From: Symsagittifera roscoffensis
Taxonomy: Eukaryota > Xenacoelomorpha > Acoela > Convolutidae
Length of the DNA: 64,000 nt
NCBI RefSeq assembly: GCF_963678635.1
Contig: NC_087068.1
Span: 54,530,467 to 54,594,466, forward strand
Reading direction: 5' to 3'
Numbering within the stretch: the first letter of the stretch is position 1; each line of letters opens with the position of its first letter. The notes below the pieces were generated by a model that searched no databases, had not been told where the DNA came from, and saw only the letters and a list, made by a program, of their open reading frames with translations. A program made the translations under genes and the position numbers. Shown piece after piece: positions 45,701 to 57,239 of the stretch.

Positions 45701-48092
45701 AAGTTTTCAAGTAAAAACTTCCCCGCGAAAATGTAAATATTTTGGTGTATAAAGTTGTCCAGACTCTATAATTTTTTCACACAAGAGAACCAGAAATAAA
45801 AAAAACTGTTTTGTGTGGAGGTAATTATTTTTTTTTGATGCTTCAAATTTATAATATAAGGTTAATTATGAAAGAAAAAGCATCCTAACATTTTTTTAAA
45901 TACCGTTATTTTAGGTAAAAGCCTTGGGTGTAATTCAAACATTAGCTCGAATGGTGAATCTGCTATGAGTTTATCTGCGAGGTTCTTGCTAACTAACCTA
46001 CGGTTTTTTCTAACACGAGAAGATCTTTTCGTTTGTTTTGTTTTCAGGCAGCTTCGAAACCATCGGCAAATTTGAAAATTCAAACAAAAACATAAAAGTC
46101 CATGCCTGGACTCTTCGACTTATCCAGGAATTCCAGGGCAACCCTTGCAAGCCTTTATCGGGCTTTTTTGGTCCCAGGGATGAACTCCAATGGACTGGTT
46201 ACCCGGGTTTCTTCTTTAATCTTATCTCTGCAACAATGTTTTTAACAATACTGCAAATAGGTCCCGTGGTTAAAGTAGCTATTCTAAAAGATACGTTCAT
46301 TAGGTTGTCCCACTAGTTGAACAAAGTTCGGTTGAAAACAGTTTTAGTCCTTGATTTATTATGCTCTAATGTTATTTTATACCGAATGAATTGAACTTAA
46401 AATTGAAACTGAATGATCCTCGTATGCAGCTCAACACACTCAAATCGAACGTTGGTCATATCAAAAATTTATTTGACTCGTTTTGATTATTTTGGGGCTG
46501 ATTAATAAAACAAATTTAAAAAGCGATTTCGGTGTGCTTTCCGATGTAATGAATAGTGCGGTTGATACATAGGACTAGGATAACCAATTATGATGACATT
46601 AGAGTTTGCCATATTCAGCTGACAGTAGGTAATTGACAAGAAATTACGACATCTAGTTTTGTGTTTCGGCGCCCTAATTTTTTCAGCTTTTCAACTGTCT
46701 TTTTCCATCTATGTGAAGAGAAACTCTAAAACCTTCCTTTGTTTCCCCGAAAAATTTTAACCGATAAACTTTGCTTGCCTAAAAAATCTCTAAACGCACC
46801 CCCCTAGCTACTAACGATTCACCACCACTGAAAAGAACTAAATCAATGGTGAAACATGTTTTTGTAGCTAGTACCGGGGATAGTTAATAAGTACAAACAC
46901 GTTTGAAACCTTAAGTTCAAATACTTTGGGCAGAAAACGAAGTTTTTTTTTACGAACAACTCTTTCGAACAAACTCTGTTTAACTGGCGATGTATCCATT
47001 TTATAACACGGGTCAAAACTTCGATCAAAAGTTTAAAGCAATTGCAGAAGAAAAAGACAACGAAAATTAAAAAAGTCATTCGATTGTTCGGTTGAAAAGC
47101 AAAAGTTTTTTTAAGTTTTTTGGCGGCAACGTTTTGAACAAAAATTTCCAAAGTGAACTTGATAACATAGAGGGCACCGGCATCAAAAACTGCAAATTGT
47201 TGAAAAATACAAAAATCAAGCAATCTTGGATAATGAAATACGCGATGTGAAACTAAAAAGTTTGTAGTAAAACATATTTTTTTGGTAAAATTACTTACGT
47301 GAGCCCATCAAGATGGCGACTATCTTCTTTGCGAAGTCCATGTTAGCCCCCCCTGCATCCTCCTTGGCCGCCTTCAGCTCCCCAAACAGAGAGTTGTAAG
47401 AAGGCGGGGGTGACCCATTTCCTATACACAAAAAAATCTTTTAAGATAGACGTAGCCAGTTGCTGTGCAAGTAAGCCAAAATTTGTCAGAAAAATCTTTT
47501 CGTGTACAAAACTCCATGTACAAAGTTTTCGCGTTTCCGCACACAAGTACTTGTAACTTAGTTTTTGTCGGTACATTAGTTTTGTCTTGGATTCTGTAAC
47601 GAGCTAAAAATAACAAGTTCGCTGATTCTGCAAATGTAAGCGAAGTCCGCTTTTGGCAGCTTTTGATTTGCGAAGTCTGCTTTTGACAGCCTATTTTTAG
47701 TATTCATGTACATATTCTTTGTTTGTGGTTTCTGCAAGCTTTGTTGCGCAAATTTTGTTGTGGGTTCCGCAAATTTGCCTATTTTTGGAGCAATTTTGAG
47801 CGATCCAGTGTTTCAGCTTTTTGTTCGCGGAACAATTTTACATTTAAGAAAAAGAATTCTGATATTTTTGTGGTAAAAACTTGCTTGAAAAATGTGGAAA
47901 TTTGTTTTGAAAAATTTTGATGGAATGTTATTTTTGTGTTCGTAATAACACTTTAAATAATAATAAGAAAAACAAATCCTTCTAAATGTTAAGGACTGTT
48001 CAATTTTGTGGACTGAATGAGTGACCTTGAGTTGCCTGGTATCCGGGTGGGTCCTGGCGTCCCTCAACCTCTCCCGATTCCGCATCGTGGTC
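42793..48092 (-). CDS. Gene B: four-pass membrane protein, TMEM272-like (spliced, six exons)
   Basis: Exons in transcript order: 48092-48026 (less certain, donor GTCACT is weak), 47421-47299, 45450-45391, 45314-45208, 44669-44573, 42992-42793 (stop TAG). Every junction is in frame. The known part is about 217 residues; the first coding exon with its ATG was not found. The N-terminus is acidic, Pro/Tyr-rich and probably cytosolic (PPGYQATQGNGSPPPSYNSL, FGELKAAKE), followed by MDFAKKIVAILMG. Four membrane segments: TTIILALFLAFPIAMIVIG; IPKWLLIMGCFGLLKNLL; ILDLFLFAWFIAGSVWVYR; LYLFSFWTLTLSYTFLALS. The second and third flank a charged loop (NKARDNKEKNASK). The Cys-rich tail ends ATTAN. DDCRAEPYIPKW and SPDYCDELLYLFSFW are the best family signatures. 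Exons 45450-45391 (60 nt) and 44669-44573 (97 nt) match gene A's lengths exactly. The molecular function of this family is unknown. Confidence 0.82.
43039..43056. repeat. Homopolymer run of 18 G (C on the gene B strand)
   Basis: Lies 47 bp upstream of the acceptor of gene B's last exon on the transcribed strand, where it reads as C18. Confidence 0.85.
43570..44322. repeat. Long inverted repeat (~750 bp hairpin) in gene B last intron
   Basis: Left arm from about 43570 (ACACAAAAATCAGG) and right arm to about 44322 (CCTGATTTTTGTGCA) are complementary over roughly 360-385 bases with few mismatches. One small indel lies near 43630-43660 against 44245-44255. The turn lies at about 43945-43965 (GATAAATTAGTCATTTTATC). 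Mirror-image ORFs on both strands inside it are by-products. No target-site duplication or coding capacity was seen; foldback transposon or MITE is the likely origin. Confidence 0.9.
45123..45134. repeat. Homopolymer run of about 12 G
   Basis: Interrupted only by the leading A in GAGGGG. Inside the gene B intron 45207-44670. Confidence 0.8.
45460..47290. other. Gene B intron between 47299 and 45450
   Basis: 1.85 kb without recognisable exons of other genes. Short ORFs (for example 46038-46316 plus) have no family resemblance. Confidence 0.5.
47600..47900. repeat. Dispersed repeat Y, copy in gene B 5' intron
   Basis: CGAAGTCCGCTTTTGGCAGC, GGTTCCGCAAATTTGCCTATT and TTGGAGCAATTTTGAGCG match repeat Y at 34980-35020. 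It lies between the two first recognised exons of gene B. Confidence 0.65.
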
Positions 48093-48099
48093 CTAAAAT

Positions 48100-48627
48100 C
48101 GGTGACTCATTTCATTATCGCAGTTTCTCCAATCTCAACTGTAATGCTTTGAAAAATGAATCAGAATAAGTGAATTATGCTAGTATGACTCATTGGACAA
48201 CAAGCGTTGATTTGATTTCATCATTTTAGAAATTAGGAGTGATAATTCAATTTAGTTTTTTGAAATTGTCGATTGATATAATATTTAACTATAAGCGGCC
48301 AGCTTGATATTTTTTTCCGTAATCTGTTTTTATTTCTAATGGAGTTGACAATGAATTGATAATTGTTGAAAAACTTTTTTTTTTTGTGTTTCGATAATAG
48401 TTTTCAAAATAAAATCGATATCACAACGAAATGACTTCTAGGTAATGATCAAAACCAAACATAGTTATGAAGAGTTAGTTTGTAGTTTACCGTTGCAGAT
48501 AGCTCGTATTTCTCTTTCTAAATACAGAAACGAAATTTAATTTTTTCCGTTATATTTATAGTGAAAACATAACTCTGCATTTAAATCGATATTGTCAATG
48601 AATGTCTGTAGGCTCAGAACAAACATT
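48100..48627. other. Upstream flank of gene B, first exon not found
   Basis: Should contain, or lie upstream of, gene B's first exon. No ATG followed by a good phase-0 donor was convincing. Confidence 0.35.
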
Positions 48628-49163
48628 AACAAGACTGCTTGTATCAGGGCGAAGCCCTGAATGTTCCGACCGCCTTTTAATGTTTATGGAGCAGTAATAA
48701 CATGCTAAATAAAAATTTAATGAAATGAAACAAAATGAAAATTTTTTTTTCTAAAATTTGAATTTTTTAAAATGAAAATCATCCCCCACACGCCATATTA
48801 AGTACAAAAGGATAGATTTTGCTCCTTGTAACAAACAATTATGGCAAATAAGCTTCTTTCAACCAATTTGGAACGATTTCTAAGACGGATTATCTCCGCT
48901 TACGCGTTAATAGCGCGAAATATATCGCTCGTTAATTGTCCCAAATTGGCCAAAATGGCGATCTTTAAACCCCTGTAACTTTACGAAAAATGATCACAGG
49001 TGAAATATCTTTTCAAATTTAAGCTCAGGACAACAATACCTTTCGAATGATATTAAAAAATTCCGTCAAAAGTGGCTAGTTAAAAAGTCGACATTTGTCT
49101 GAAGAAAAAAAACCCACCCCGAGCACAAATATTCCGTTACTTTCATTTCGAAAGTCGGAACAA
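48628..49163 (-). mobile_element. Helentron-like element, full copy
   Basis: Minus orientation, about 536 bp, from AACAAGACTGCTTGTATCAGG with hairpin AGGGCGAAGCCCT to TTCGAAAGTCGGAACAA. The first hairpin is slightly decayed (TTTCATTTCGAAAG). Confidence 0.75.
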
Positions 49164-49669
49164 AAAGGCTTCAGATGTCTTTTGAATTTTCTTAAAACAG
49201 AAGGGCAAGCATTCAAAAACCTAGTCCATGATCTAAATTTCATCAATAGCATCCCGCTGCTAAGTTTTCAATCAACATTTTGTGTTCATTGAAATTTAGA
49301 ATCCTAAATGTTCCAAAATTTACTATCAAAAATTAATTTCATTTTTTGAAATTATAGTTTTCAAATTATTATATAAGAATCCAGCAATCAGGTTTACTAT
49401 TTTTTTTATTTTAATTCTGTAGTACAGCTTGAATTTGATTTGAAATTACAAAAATATTCTGTTTTGTAGAACAATTTTTGCTTAAATTTACAGCGTGTTT
49501 TAGGCGAAAGCTAAAAAACTGAAGGATTTTGTCAGACATTAACAAATATATCCTGCATATGAGGTAAATGGAAATTGATTTTAAAAAAAAAGTTGAAATA
49601 GACGTATACATAAGAAAATGACTAGGCCTTCAAAAAACTGTAACTATTGTAAAGATTGTGACTAACAAA

Positions 49670-50060
49670 TCAGTGCGGGTGGATCTAGGATTTTCTCAAG
49701 GGGGACTTTCAAAAAAAAATTTCGGAAACTTTGTTGAATTTTTTTTTAGGTCGGCCAAATTGATTTTCTGAGCTCTCCCAAAACCCAATAAGACCCAATT
49801 TTTATCAAACTTTTTGTGCCGCAGGCAAATTGTTGAATAAAAAGTCAAAAAAGGAGCGTGTTTTTTCCGGCGCGCGCTCCCAAAATTAGTTTGTTGTGTC
49901 GCCAAAGGCGCCTTTAGAAAAATTTTAGGATCAGTCAGCCAAAAATGAATATCTCAAATCTCAAAATAGTACAAAAGCGGGACTATTTGGATCATCAGGG
50001 GGTCAAAATACCTGAGGGGGGGGGCGTCCCCCCTTCCTCCCTAAATCCGCTGCTGAAACA
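49670..50060. repeat. Dispersed repeat X, copy 2
   Basis: Shares landmarks with 4640-5040: GGCGCCTTTAGAAAAATTTTA, TCAGCCAAAAATGA, long G/C runs (GGGGGGGGGCGTCCCCCC) and a CCCTAAATCCGCTGCTG end. Diverged. Confidence 0.45.
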
Positions 50061-50685
50061 AAACACGATCTGATTTTAAAGATTTTCAGGATTTTTTGTA
50101 ACTGAAACCATAGTTTTAAATCAAATACCCAAACTTCTCAGTTTGTGCTGACCGCTTACACAAGTTTCAGATCAAGCAGGCCTCTTAAAAAGGAAAAATA
50201 TTGCTCAAAAACTTTTCATAATCCTTGTTTAATAGTTAGAAGCAGCACAAACTCCCATGAAAAAAACTCAGTCTTGCTATTAAAACCGGGATATTCCAAT
50301 AAAACACTTGAACTCTTTTTGTTAAGATCATTTCCGCACCAAAATTATATATAAAATGTTGTTGTAGACGCTTCTGAAAAACTAATCCGTGCTCGCGTGT
50401 TCTGAATTTTTTTTCATGATGAAAAAAAAGTAGAGAATGCCTAAACGTGAATGATCCAATTTTTTGTACGGTCACTCATTGCTGAGTGTTTTGAAAACTT
50501 TTAAGCTGAATATGGAAAATGTAAAATGTTTCCAGGAATGCAGATTACGATAACCTTACCATGATAGTGAGGTTTCTATTTTTTGGGACGAGTTGCTATT
50601 GCGGTAATTGAACCATTAAAATAACATGTATCATTGTTATTAACAGATGTATGCCTCCAAGAAAATTGAACTTGAAACAAGACTG

Positions 50686-51191
50686 CTCGTATCAGGGCAA
50701 AAGCCCTGAATGTTCACACTGCCTTTTAAGGTTTATGGAGCAGTAATATTAAAATTAAAAATTAAATGAAAAAAAAAACGAAATTTTTTTTTTCTCAAGT
50801 TTGAAACTTTTTATGAAAATCATCCCCCCACACGCCACACGCCATATAAAGTACAAAAAGATAAATTTCGCACCTTGTAACAAATCAATTATGGCAAATA
50901 AGCTTCTTTCAACCAATTTGGAACGATTTCTAGGACGGATTAAATAATAGCGCGAAATATATCGCGCGTTAATTGTCCCAAAATGGCAATCTTTAAACCC
51001 CCCGTAATTTCACATTAATAATCACAGGTGAAATATTTTTTCCAATTTGAGCTCAATACAAAAATACCTTTCGATTGATATAAGAAAAATCCGTCAAAAA
51101 TAGCTAGGTAAAAAGGTCGAAATTTGTCTGGAGAAAAAAAACCACCCCGACCACAAATATTCCGTTACATTCGTATCAAAAGTCTGAAAAA
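50686..51191 (-). mobile_element. Helentron-like element, diverged copy
   Basis: Minus orientation. Hairpin is expanded to AGGGCAAAAGCCCT. The high-coordinate end has decayed (TATCAAAAGTCTGAAAAAT), and CACGCCACACGCCA shows a small internal duplication. Confidence 0.7.
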
Positions 51192-51490
51192 TAAACTCCT
51201 ATATGTTTTAGGCACTAAGGAATTGAGCTGGGAGATATCCATCTGCAAAACTAACGTTCCCAGACAAATAATCTGTGTATTGTGCTTTTTTCTGTTTAGA
51301 CTTTTAGCAAAAATCATTTTCTTAAGTTTAATCAAAAACGTTTTCGGTATACGAATTTAGACGTATAAGCAGTGCCCGTTCAAAAGAACTTGAAAAACCT
51401 ACTCAGTCACGGAGCAGCCAGTAAAACTTTCTTGCTCGGGTTATCAGTTGATGTGGTAATGACACAAAATGCCCCTAAATAAACGTCGTA

Positions 51491-51690
51491 NNNNNNNNNN
51501 NNNNNNNNNNNNNNNNNNNNNNNNNNNNNNNNNNNNNNNNNNNNNNNNNNNNNNNNNNNNNNNNNNNNNNNNNNNNNNNNNNNNNNNNNNNNNNNNNNNN
51601 NNNNNNNNNNNNNNNNNNNNNNNNNNNNNNNNNNNNNNNNNNNNNNNNNNNNNNNNNNNNNNNNNNNNNNNNNNNNNNNNNNNNNNNNNN
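51491..51690. other. Assembly gap, 200 N
   Basis: Exactly 200 N. The round number suggests a placeholder, so the true gap length is unknown. Confidence 1.
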
Positions 51691-51734
51691 AATTGATTTT
51701 TTTTGTGAGATAATATTTTGATAGAAAAAGGGAA

Positions 51735-51930
51735 TATAATCTATTATAATAGATTATAAGTGATTTTCTGAAGAGTTATAATCAATTATAACTGATTATA
51801 ATTTATTAAAATGTCACCAAAAATGTTATCATTATAATGGATTATAAAATGTTTAAATATCTAAAATTGGCGCGTATAATTAATCTTAATTTTGCTAAAG
51901 TACTATTATAAAAATAATATAATTGATTTA
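51735..51930. repeat. AT palindrome cluster next to the gap
   Basis: TATAATCTATTATAATAGATTATAAG, ATAATCAATTATAACTGATTATAA-type units, same kind as at 41090-42540. The nearby gap may reflect such repeats. Confidence 0.55.
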
Positions 51931-52819
51931 TACTTTTTTCTGAGTGCGGGTAACAAGGTCTAAATTCTCGAACTGAAATTCTCGAGAAACTACATCGAGA
52001 GATTTGAATGGACGTATTTAATTGAAACTTGACTGTATCAATGTTAGCAAAAGTCAGAGGAAACCGGTATCAACTTTACTGCTGTTCGAAGTGCTACATA
52101 TAACTGTTTTGGGATCTGCTTAACAATCATCCCCCTTCGGGAAAGGGTGGAACTGTTAAGTAGATTAAGTAAGTCGAATTTTCGGCCGATCAGAATGCAG
52201 CTAAAGTCGAATTATAGAGCGCTGTAGTGCTAAATTACTGCTTTTGATTTTAGGGGTGGCAGTTTGTAGGGGGACACGAGAGCGGAGATTGTTAAGTAGA
52301 TCCCTGTTTTGATAGGGTAGGAAGACGAGGAAAGTTCTCATTGATCTAATTACATACTAAAATAACTTTAGAAGCGGGTAGTTCCGTTTTAAAATTAACA
52401 GCGTGGTCTGGAGATGATGCCACACCAAATGCCTAAAACTTCTTGCCACGTATCGAAATTTAAGCCAAGTTCACAAACCGGCCATGTGTCGACTAGCACA
52501 CATTTTTTAAATTAAAAATCGTATCGACTACTATAAAAGTTGAACTCAGAAGTCAAACACTGTCAAATTCCAAATAATCAACACTCAAAAAAATAAATAA
52601 ATAGATCACAGTTTTTCACACATTTCACTTTTTGGTTGAACCAGTGGCGATCAGTGTTTGGTGAATTACAGTCCATTTTTGTGACTGATCAAATTTTGTG
52701 TTAAGGAATGTCATAACTTTGCTTAATGATTGCTTAATTTTTCCGTTGTGTGTTCTTGTATTTCTCAGAAACACAAGATTCAATTTGAACAGATTGTTTT
52801 GTTCTTTTGAGAAAAAAAA

Positions 52820-54340
52820 CGATATATTTTGCTAGTCGACACATTTTCTTGTTTTCAAACTTTTATGCGGGTCGGTTTTTATGCTAGTCGGGTGGTCTCC
52901 CACCAACCAGATTTTGAAGACCACGTTGACCTGAGAGGGTCAATGCCATCTATAATCTACCATCTGAACAAATCCAATTTTTGCGGTCCGGGTAAAGTTT
53001 TGAGTGATTTAAAAACCAGTGGAGAATTTTATTTAATCGATCAACTGGTATCATCGAGTCAGTCGTATAGAACGTTTTTTGAACTTTGATGAAATTTTTT
53101 CATTTCCAAAACAACTGTAAGAGAGATTTTAAAATCTTCAGATTTCGATTCGCAAAGAATGTTTCTGTTTGAAAATTTTCAATCAAAAAGTAAACGCTCG
53201 AATTATTATCTGAATATTATTCGTCAGTTATGAATGTGGATTCTGTCATCAACCTAAAAGGCGTTTCCATGGGTTGCGTTAGTAACCCCAAGATGCAGAA
53301 AAATTAAATGTAAGTACCTTGTTTAACGATGATAGTCAGTTTAAAATTATGAAGAGCAAACAGAGAGAAACTTTAAAATGTATTAAAACATTAGAAAATA
53401 TTTCGATGGATAGCATTCAGGCCCAGTAATGTTGTGAGTCAAAAATAAGTTTTGTAAACTAGAACCCTCCTTTCGACACAAGTTTAAGTTTTATACGATT
53501 GTTTGTAATTTGGATGTGTAAATTCATGACCCAAAAACAAGGGGGAAAATGGAAAAGTAAGCCTACTATCATATGCAATTTTTTAAATTCAGGACAGAAT
53601 ATTGTCTACCAAGCACGTAAGCATCTGAAAAAAAAGGAGAAGCACCATAACAATTGCTATAACTAATTAGGTGAACGTCAATCAGCAAGCAAAATGTGGA
53701 CTTTGTAACAGCGCGCGCGAGAGCCTGTTGCAGGTACAAGATCTTGACCAGTCAAAAACGAATGAAATTAGGAATGTGCAAGAAAACTATAACAGGAGTT
53801 GGCTCAGTTAGAAGCAGTCAAAGGAGCAAAACTCTCGTGCAGAGCTGTACACGCTGAGGCGCAAAAGAGATAGCCAAATACAAAGGAACGATAAGTGGAA
53901 GAAGTCGACTCTGATAGCTATAACAATTTTCTTTTCATAATCATACATTTTTTCTGTTGTTGCAAAAACGTTATGATAAACCTGATAAACTGATTGTCAT
54001 GAAAGTTGAACTTCTAAAAAACATGCAGAGAGAACAAAATTTAAAAAAAGATCAAACACATTTCTAAATACTTAGAAAAGTGAAAAAAAAGCTTTACCAA
54101 CTGTTACCTCTGTTTTAATCCGGATCAAATTCGAGGTACGCCCTCACAAATTTTTGTCGAACTTCTACCATAAGGCCAATTTTATACACAGATAAAGGTC
54201 AAATATAGTTGGTTTTTCTTCCTCAAAACATTCCGAACATTGATTTCGCGAATTCCGCGGAAGAGTTACTTATTAAGAATAAGTACGAAGCGGAACGAAG
54301 ACGGGAAAAAATAGCCGCCAAAAACTTCATTGTCTAAAAT
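52820..54340 (+). pseudogene. Unknown coding-like repeat unit, copy 1 (intron-bearing)
   Basis: Not recognised. Plus-strand pieces: FEDHVDLRGSMPSIIYHLNK (about 52910-52970); an exon with DSVINLKGVSMGC (53230-53310), now off frame by one base before its donor GTAAGTACC; after ATTCAG a short exon; then AKCGLCNSARESLLQVQDLD continuing KTNEIRNVQENYNRSWLS to a TAG (53660-53811); DKLIVMKVELLKNMQ (53975-54050); and a tail NSAEELLIKNKYEAERRREK ending in TAA near 54335. CX2C and coiled-coil character suggest a nucleic-acid or scaffold protein, but no family is claimed. Conservation with copies 2 and 3 supports past coding use. Confidence 0.45.
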
Positions 54341-54419
54341 TTTTTTGCATGTTTGATGATTCGGCAAAAATTAACAAAGAAGATAGTTATATTTTAGATT
54401 TAAAAAAATAAACTCAATG

Positions 54420-55140
54420 GATAGTTAAACCACTGTCTTGTAATTTTTTTGAATCAAAGTCCCAACGATTTACGATGAAATTGACGAGAGGATAAAAATA
54501 TACCAATTTGATGTTGTTCTCCACCGCTGCGGGTCAGCGCAGACGTAATTTGACCTTATCCATTTTGAAGACCATGTTGATTTGAGACCGTTAAAAACAC
54601 CTATTATCTACCATCTGAACGAATCCAATTTTTGCAGTCCGATTTTAAAATTTTCAGAATTTGATTCGATAAGAATGTTTCTTTTTGAAATTTTTCAAGC
54701 AAAAAGTAATGAGAATCGAATTTTTAACAGAATAATTTTCGTCAGTTAGTAACTTCCTTGGGTTGCGTTGGTAACTCCCAATTTACAGAAAAATTAAATG
54801 TAATAACCTTGTCTAATAATGATAGTCAGTTAAAAGTTATGAAGAGCAAACAGGGAAACATTAAAATGTTGCAAAAAATTAGAAATTATCTCGCTGGATA
54901 GCATTAATGCTCTGTAAGGTTATACGTCAAACATTAGTTTTGTAAAATGAGACCCTCCTTTCGACGTAAGTAAAAATTTTTATGATTATTTGTAATTTGG
55001 TCTGAAGTTCGGACGTGTAAATGCATGACGCAAATACACGGGGAGCATGGAAAATATGCCTACTATCATATGTATATTTTCTTTTTTTTTTCAGGACAAA
55101 AATATCGTCTACCGAATATATATTTTTACTTCGGTTCAAG
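54420..55140 (+). pseudogene. Unknown coding-like repeat unit, copy 2 (partial)
   Basis: Starts with the shared leader (AAACCACTGTCTTGTAATTTTTT, then CTGCGGGTCAGCGCAGAC), then DLIHFEDHVDLR...IIYHLNESNFCSP. The second exon has lost its middle part. After TTTTTTTTCAG the short exon GACAAAAATATCG follows, then the unit ends. Confidence 0.45.
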
Positions 55141-55615
55141 GCTACGCCGTTAATCTTTTTGGGCGATAGAGCTTTATTTTTTTTACTGATTTAGAGTAAA
55201 TCCTGTATCTTATAATTGTCTTTGTTGTCCAGAGGCAAACGCTTTTTTAAATGTTTGAAGTAAATTTCAACTTGTCTTGCTGATTTTAACAAGCGGAATA
55301 TTTATAACAAAAAATACATAGAGGTTTGTCTAGTCATATCTGAAGCCAGAACGGAAACAAGTTTTTCCAACAGAGTTGTCATTAAAACAATTGTGTTTTT
55401 ACCACCTTCATACTGCTTTTCAAAATGACGTTCCTCCTTGTCTATCGAATAGCAGCACCTAGCCCCCAATGTGGAGTACTTTAAAAATTTCACTGCCCAT
55501 TTATAGTTTCCACTAGCCAAAATAATCATACTCGTCTAAAAACTTTTTGCTTGTTTGATAAGAAAAAACCAACAAAAAAATAGACATACTTCAGATTAAA
55601 AAGAATAACTTCAAG

Positions 55616-57230
55616 TAATATTTAAACCACTGTCTTGTAATTTTTTAAAATCAAAATCCCAACGATCTACGATGAAATTGACAAGAGGATAAAAAAATAT
55701 ACCATTTTGATGTTGTTCTCCGCCGCTGCGGGTCAGCGCAGACCAAATTTGACCTTATCGATTTTGAAGACCACGTTGATTTGAGAAGGTCAATAACAAC
55801 TATTGTTTACTATCTGAATGAATCATTTTTTGCAGTCCGGTTAAAATTTTGACTGATTTAAAAGCCAGTGGAAAAATTTGGTATCATCGAGTCAGTGGTA
55901 TAGATCTTTTTTGAACTTGGTATCATCGAGTCAGTGGTATAGATCTTTTTTCATTTTCAAAAGAACTGCTAGAGAGATTTAAAAATAACTAGGTTTCGAT
56001 TCGCTAAGAGTGTTTTTTTTTGAAATTTATTAAACAAAAAGCAATGACGCTCGAATTTTTATCTGAACACTTTTCGTCAGTTATGAATGTGGATTTTGTC
56101 ATCAGCCTGAAAGGCGTTTCCTTGGGTTGCGTTAGTAACCCCGAATTTACAGAAGAACTAAATGTAAGTACCTTGTCTTATAATGATAATCAAAATTATG
56201 AAGAGCAAACAGAGAAACATTGAAATGATGCAAAAAATTAGATGATATCTCGCTGGATAGCAGTAGTGCCCAGTAGGGTTATACGTTTGGTAAACTTCGA
56301 CGCAAGTGAAAACGATTGTTTGTAATTTGGTCTGAAGTTCGGACGTGTAAATGCATGACGCAAATACACAGGGAGCATGGAAAGTATGCCTACTATCATA
56401 TGCAATTTTTTTTAATTCAGGACAGAATATTGTCTACCAAGCACGTAAGCATCTGAAAAAAAAGGAGAAGCACCATAACAATTGCTATAACTAATTAGGT
56501 GAACGTCAATCAGCAAGCAAAATGTGGACTTTGTAAGTATATCGAAAAACGGACTTGGTCAACAGCGCGCGCGAGAGCCTGTTGCAGGTACAAGATCTTG
56601 ACCAGTCAAAAACGAATGAAATTAGGAATGTGCAAGAAAACTATAACAGGAGTTGGCTCAGTTAGAAGCAGTCAAAGGAGCAAAACTGTCAAGCAGAGCT
56701 GTACACGCTGAGGCGCAAAAGAGATCGCCAAATATAAAAGAACGATAAGTAGAAGAAATCGACTCTGATAACTACAACAGTTTTCTTTTTATAGTCATAC
56801 AATTTTTTTTGTTGTTTTTTGTAGTTGCAAAAACGTTATGATAAACCTGATAAAATCATTGTCATGAAAGTTGAACTTCTAAAATCATGCAGAGAAAATA
56901 AAAACTAAGAAAAGATCAAGCACATTTCTAAGTACTTAGGCAAGTGAAAAAAAGCTTTACAAACTGTTACCTCTGTTTTAATCCGGATCAGAGTCGAGAT
57001 ACGCCCACCCAATTTTTTGTCAAATTTCTACCGTAAGGCCAATTTTGTACTCAGATAAAGGTCGAATATAGTTGGTCTTTCTTCCTCAAAACATTCCGAA
57101 CGATAGCAGAAGTTGATTCCGCGAATTCCGCGGAAGAGTTACTTATTAGTACGAAGCGGAACGAAGACGGTAAAAAATAGTAGCAAAAAACTTCATTTGA
57201 AAACTTGTAAGAAAAATCAAATTACTACCT
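55616..57230 (+). pseudogene. Unknown coding-like repeat unit, copy 3
   Basis: Same leader as copy 2. DLIDFEDHVDLRRS..IVYYLNES is followed by an internal 46-bp duplication (TTGGTATCATCGAGTCAGTGG, 55876 and 55918). The exon TLEFLSEHFSSVMNVDF..., SLKGVSLGCVSNPEFTEELN ends cleanly at donor GTAAGTACC (56163). The third exon carries 26 bp absent from copy 1, which shifts its frame. The tail is frameshifted. Confidence 0.45.
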
Positions 57231-57239
57231 AAAAAATTA

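Noticed and set aside
47813-48085. ORF starting ATGCGGAATCGG as a possible first exon of gene B
   Set aside because: That frame does not join gene B in phase. The alternative frame of the same stretch (GEVEGRQDPPGYQATQ) does, so it was used as an internal exon instead.
51469-51696. ORF running through the N block
   Set aside because: Made of undetermined bases; an artefact of the gap.
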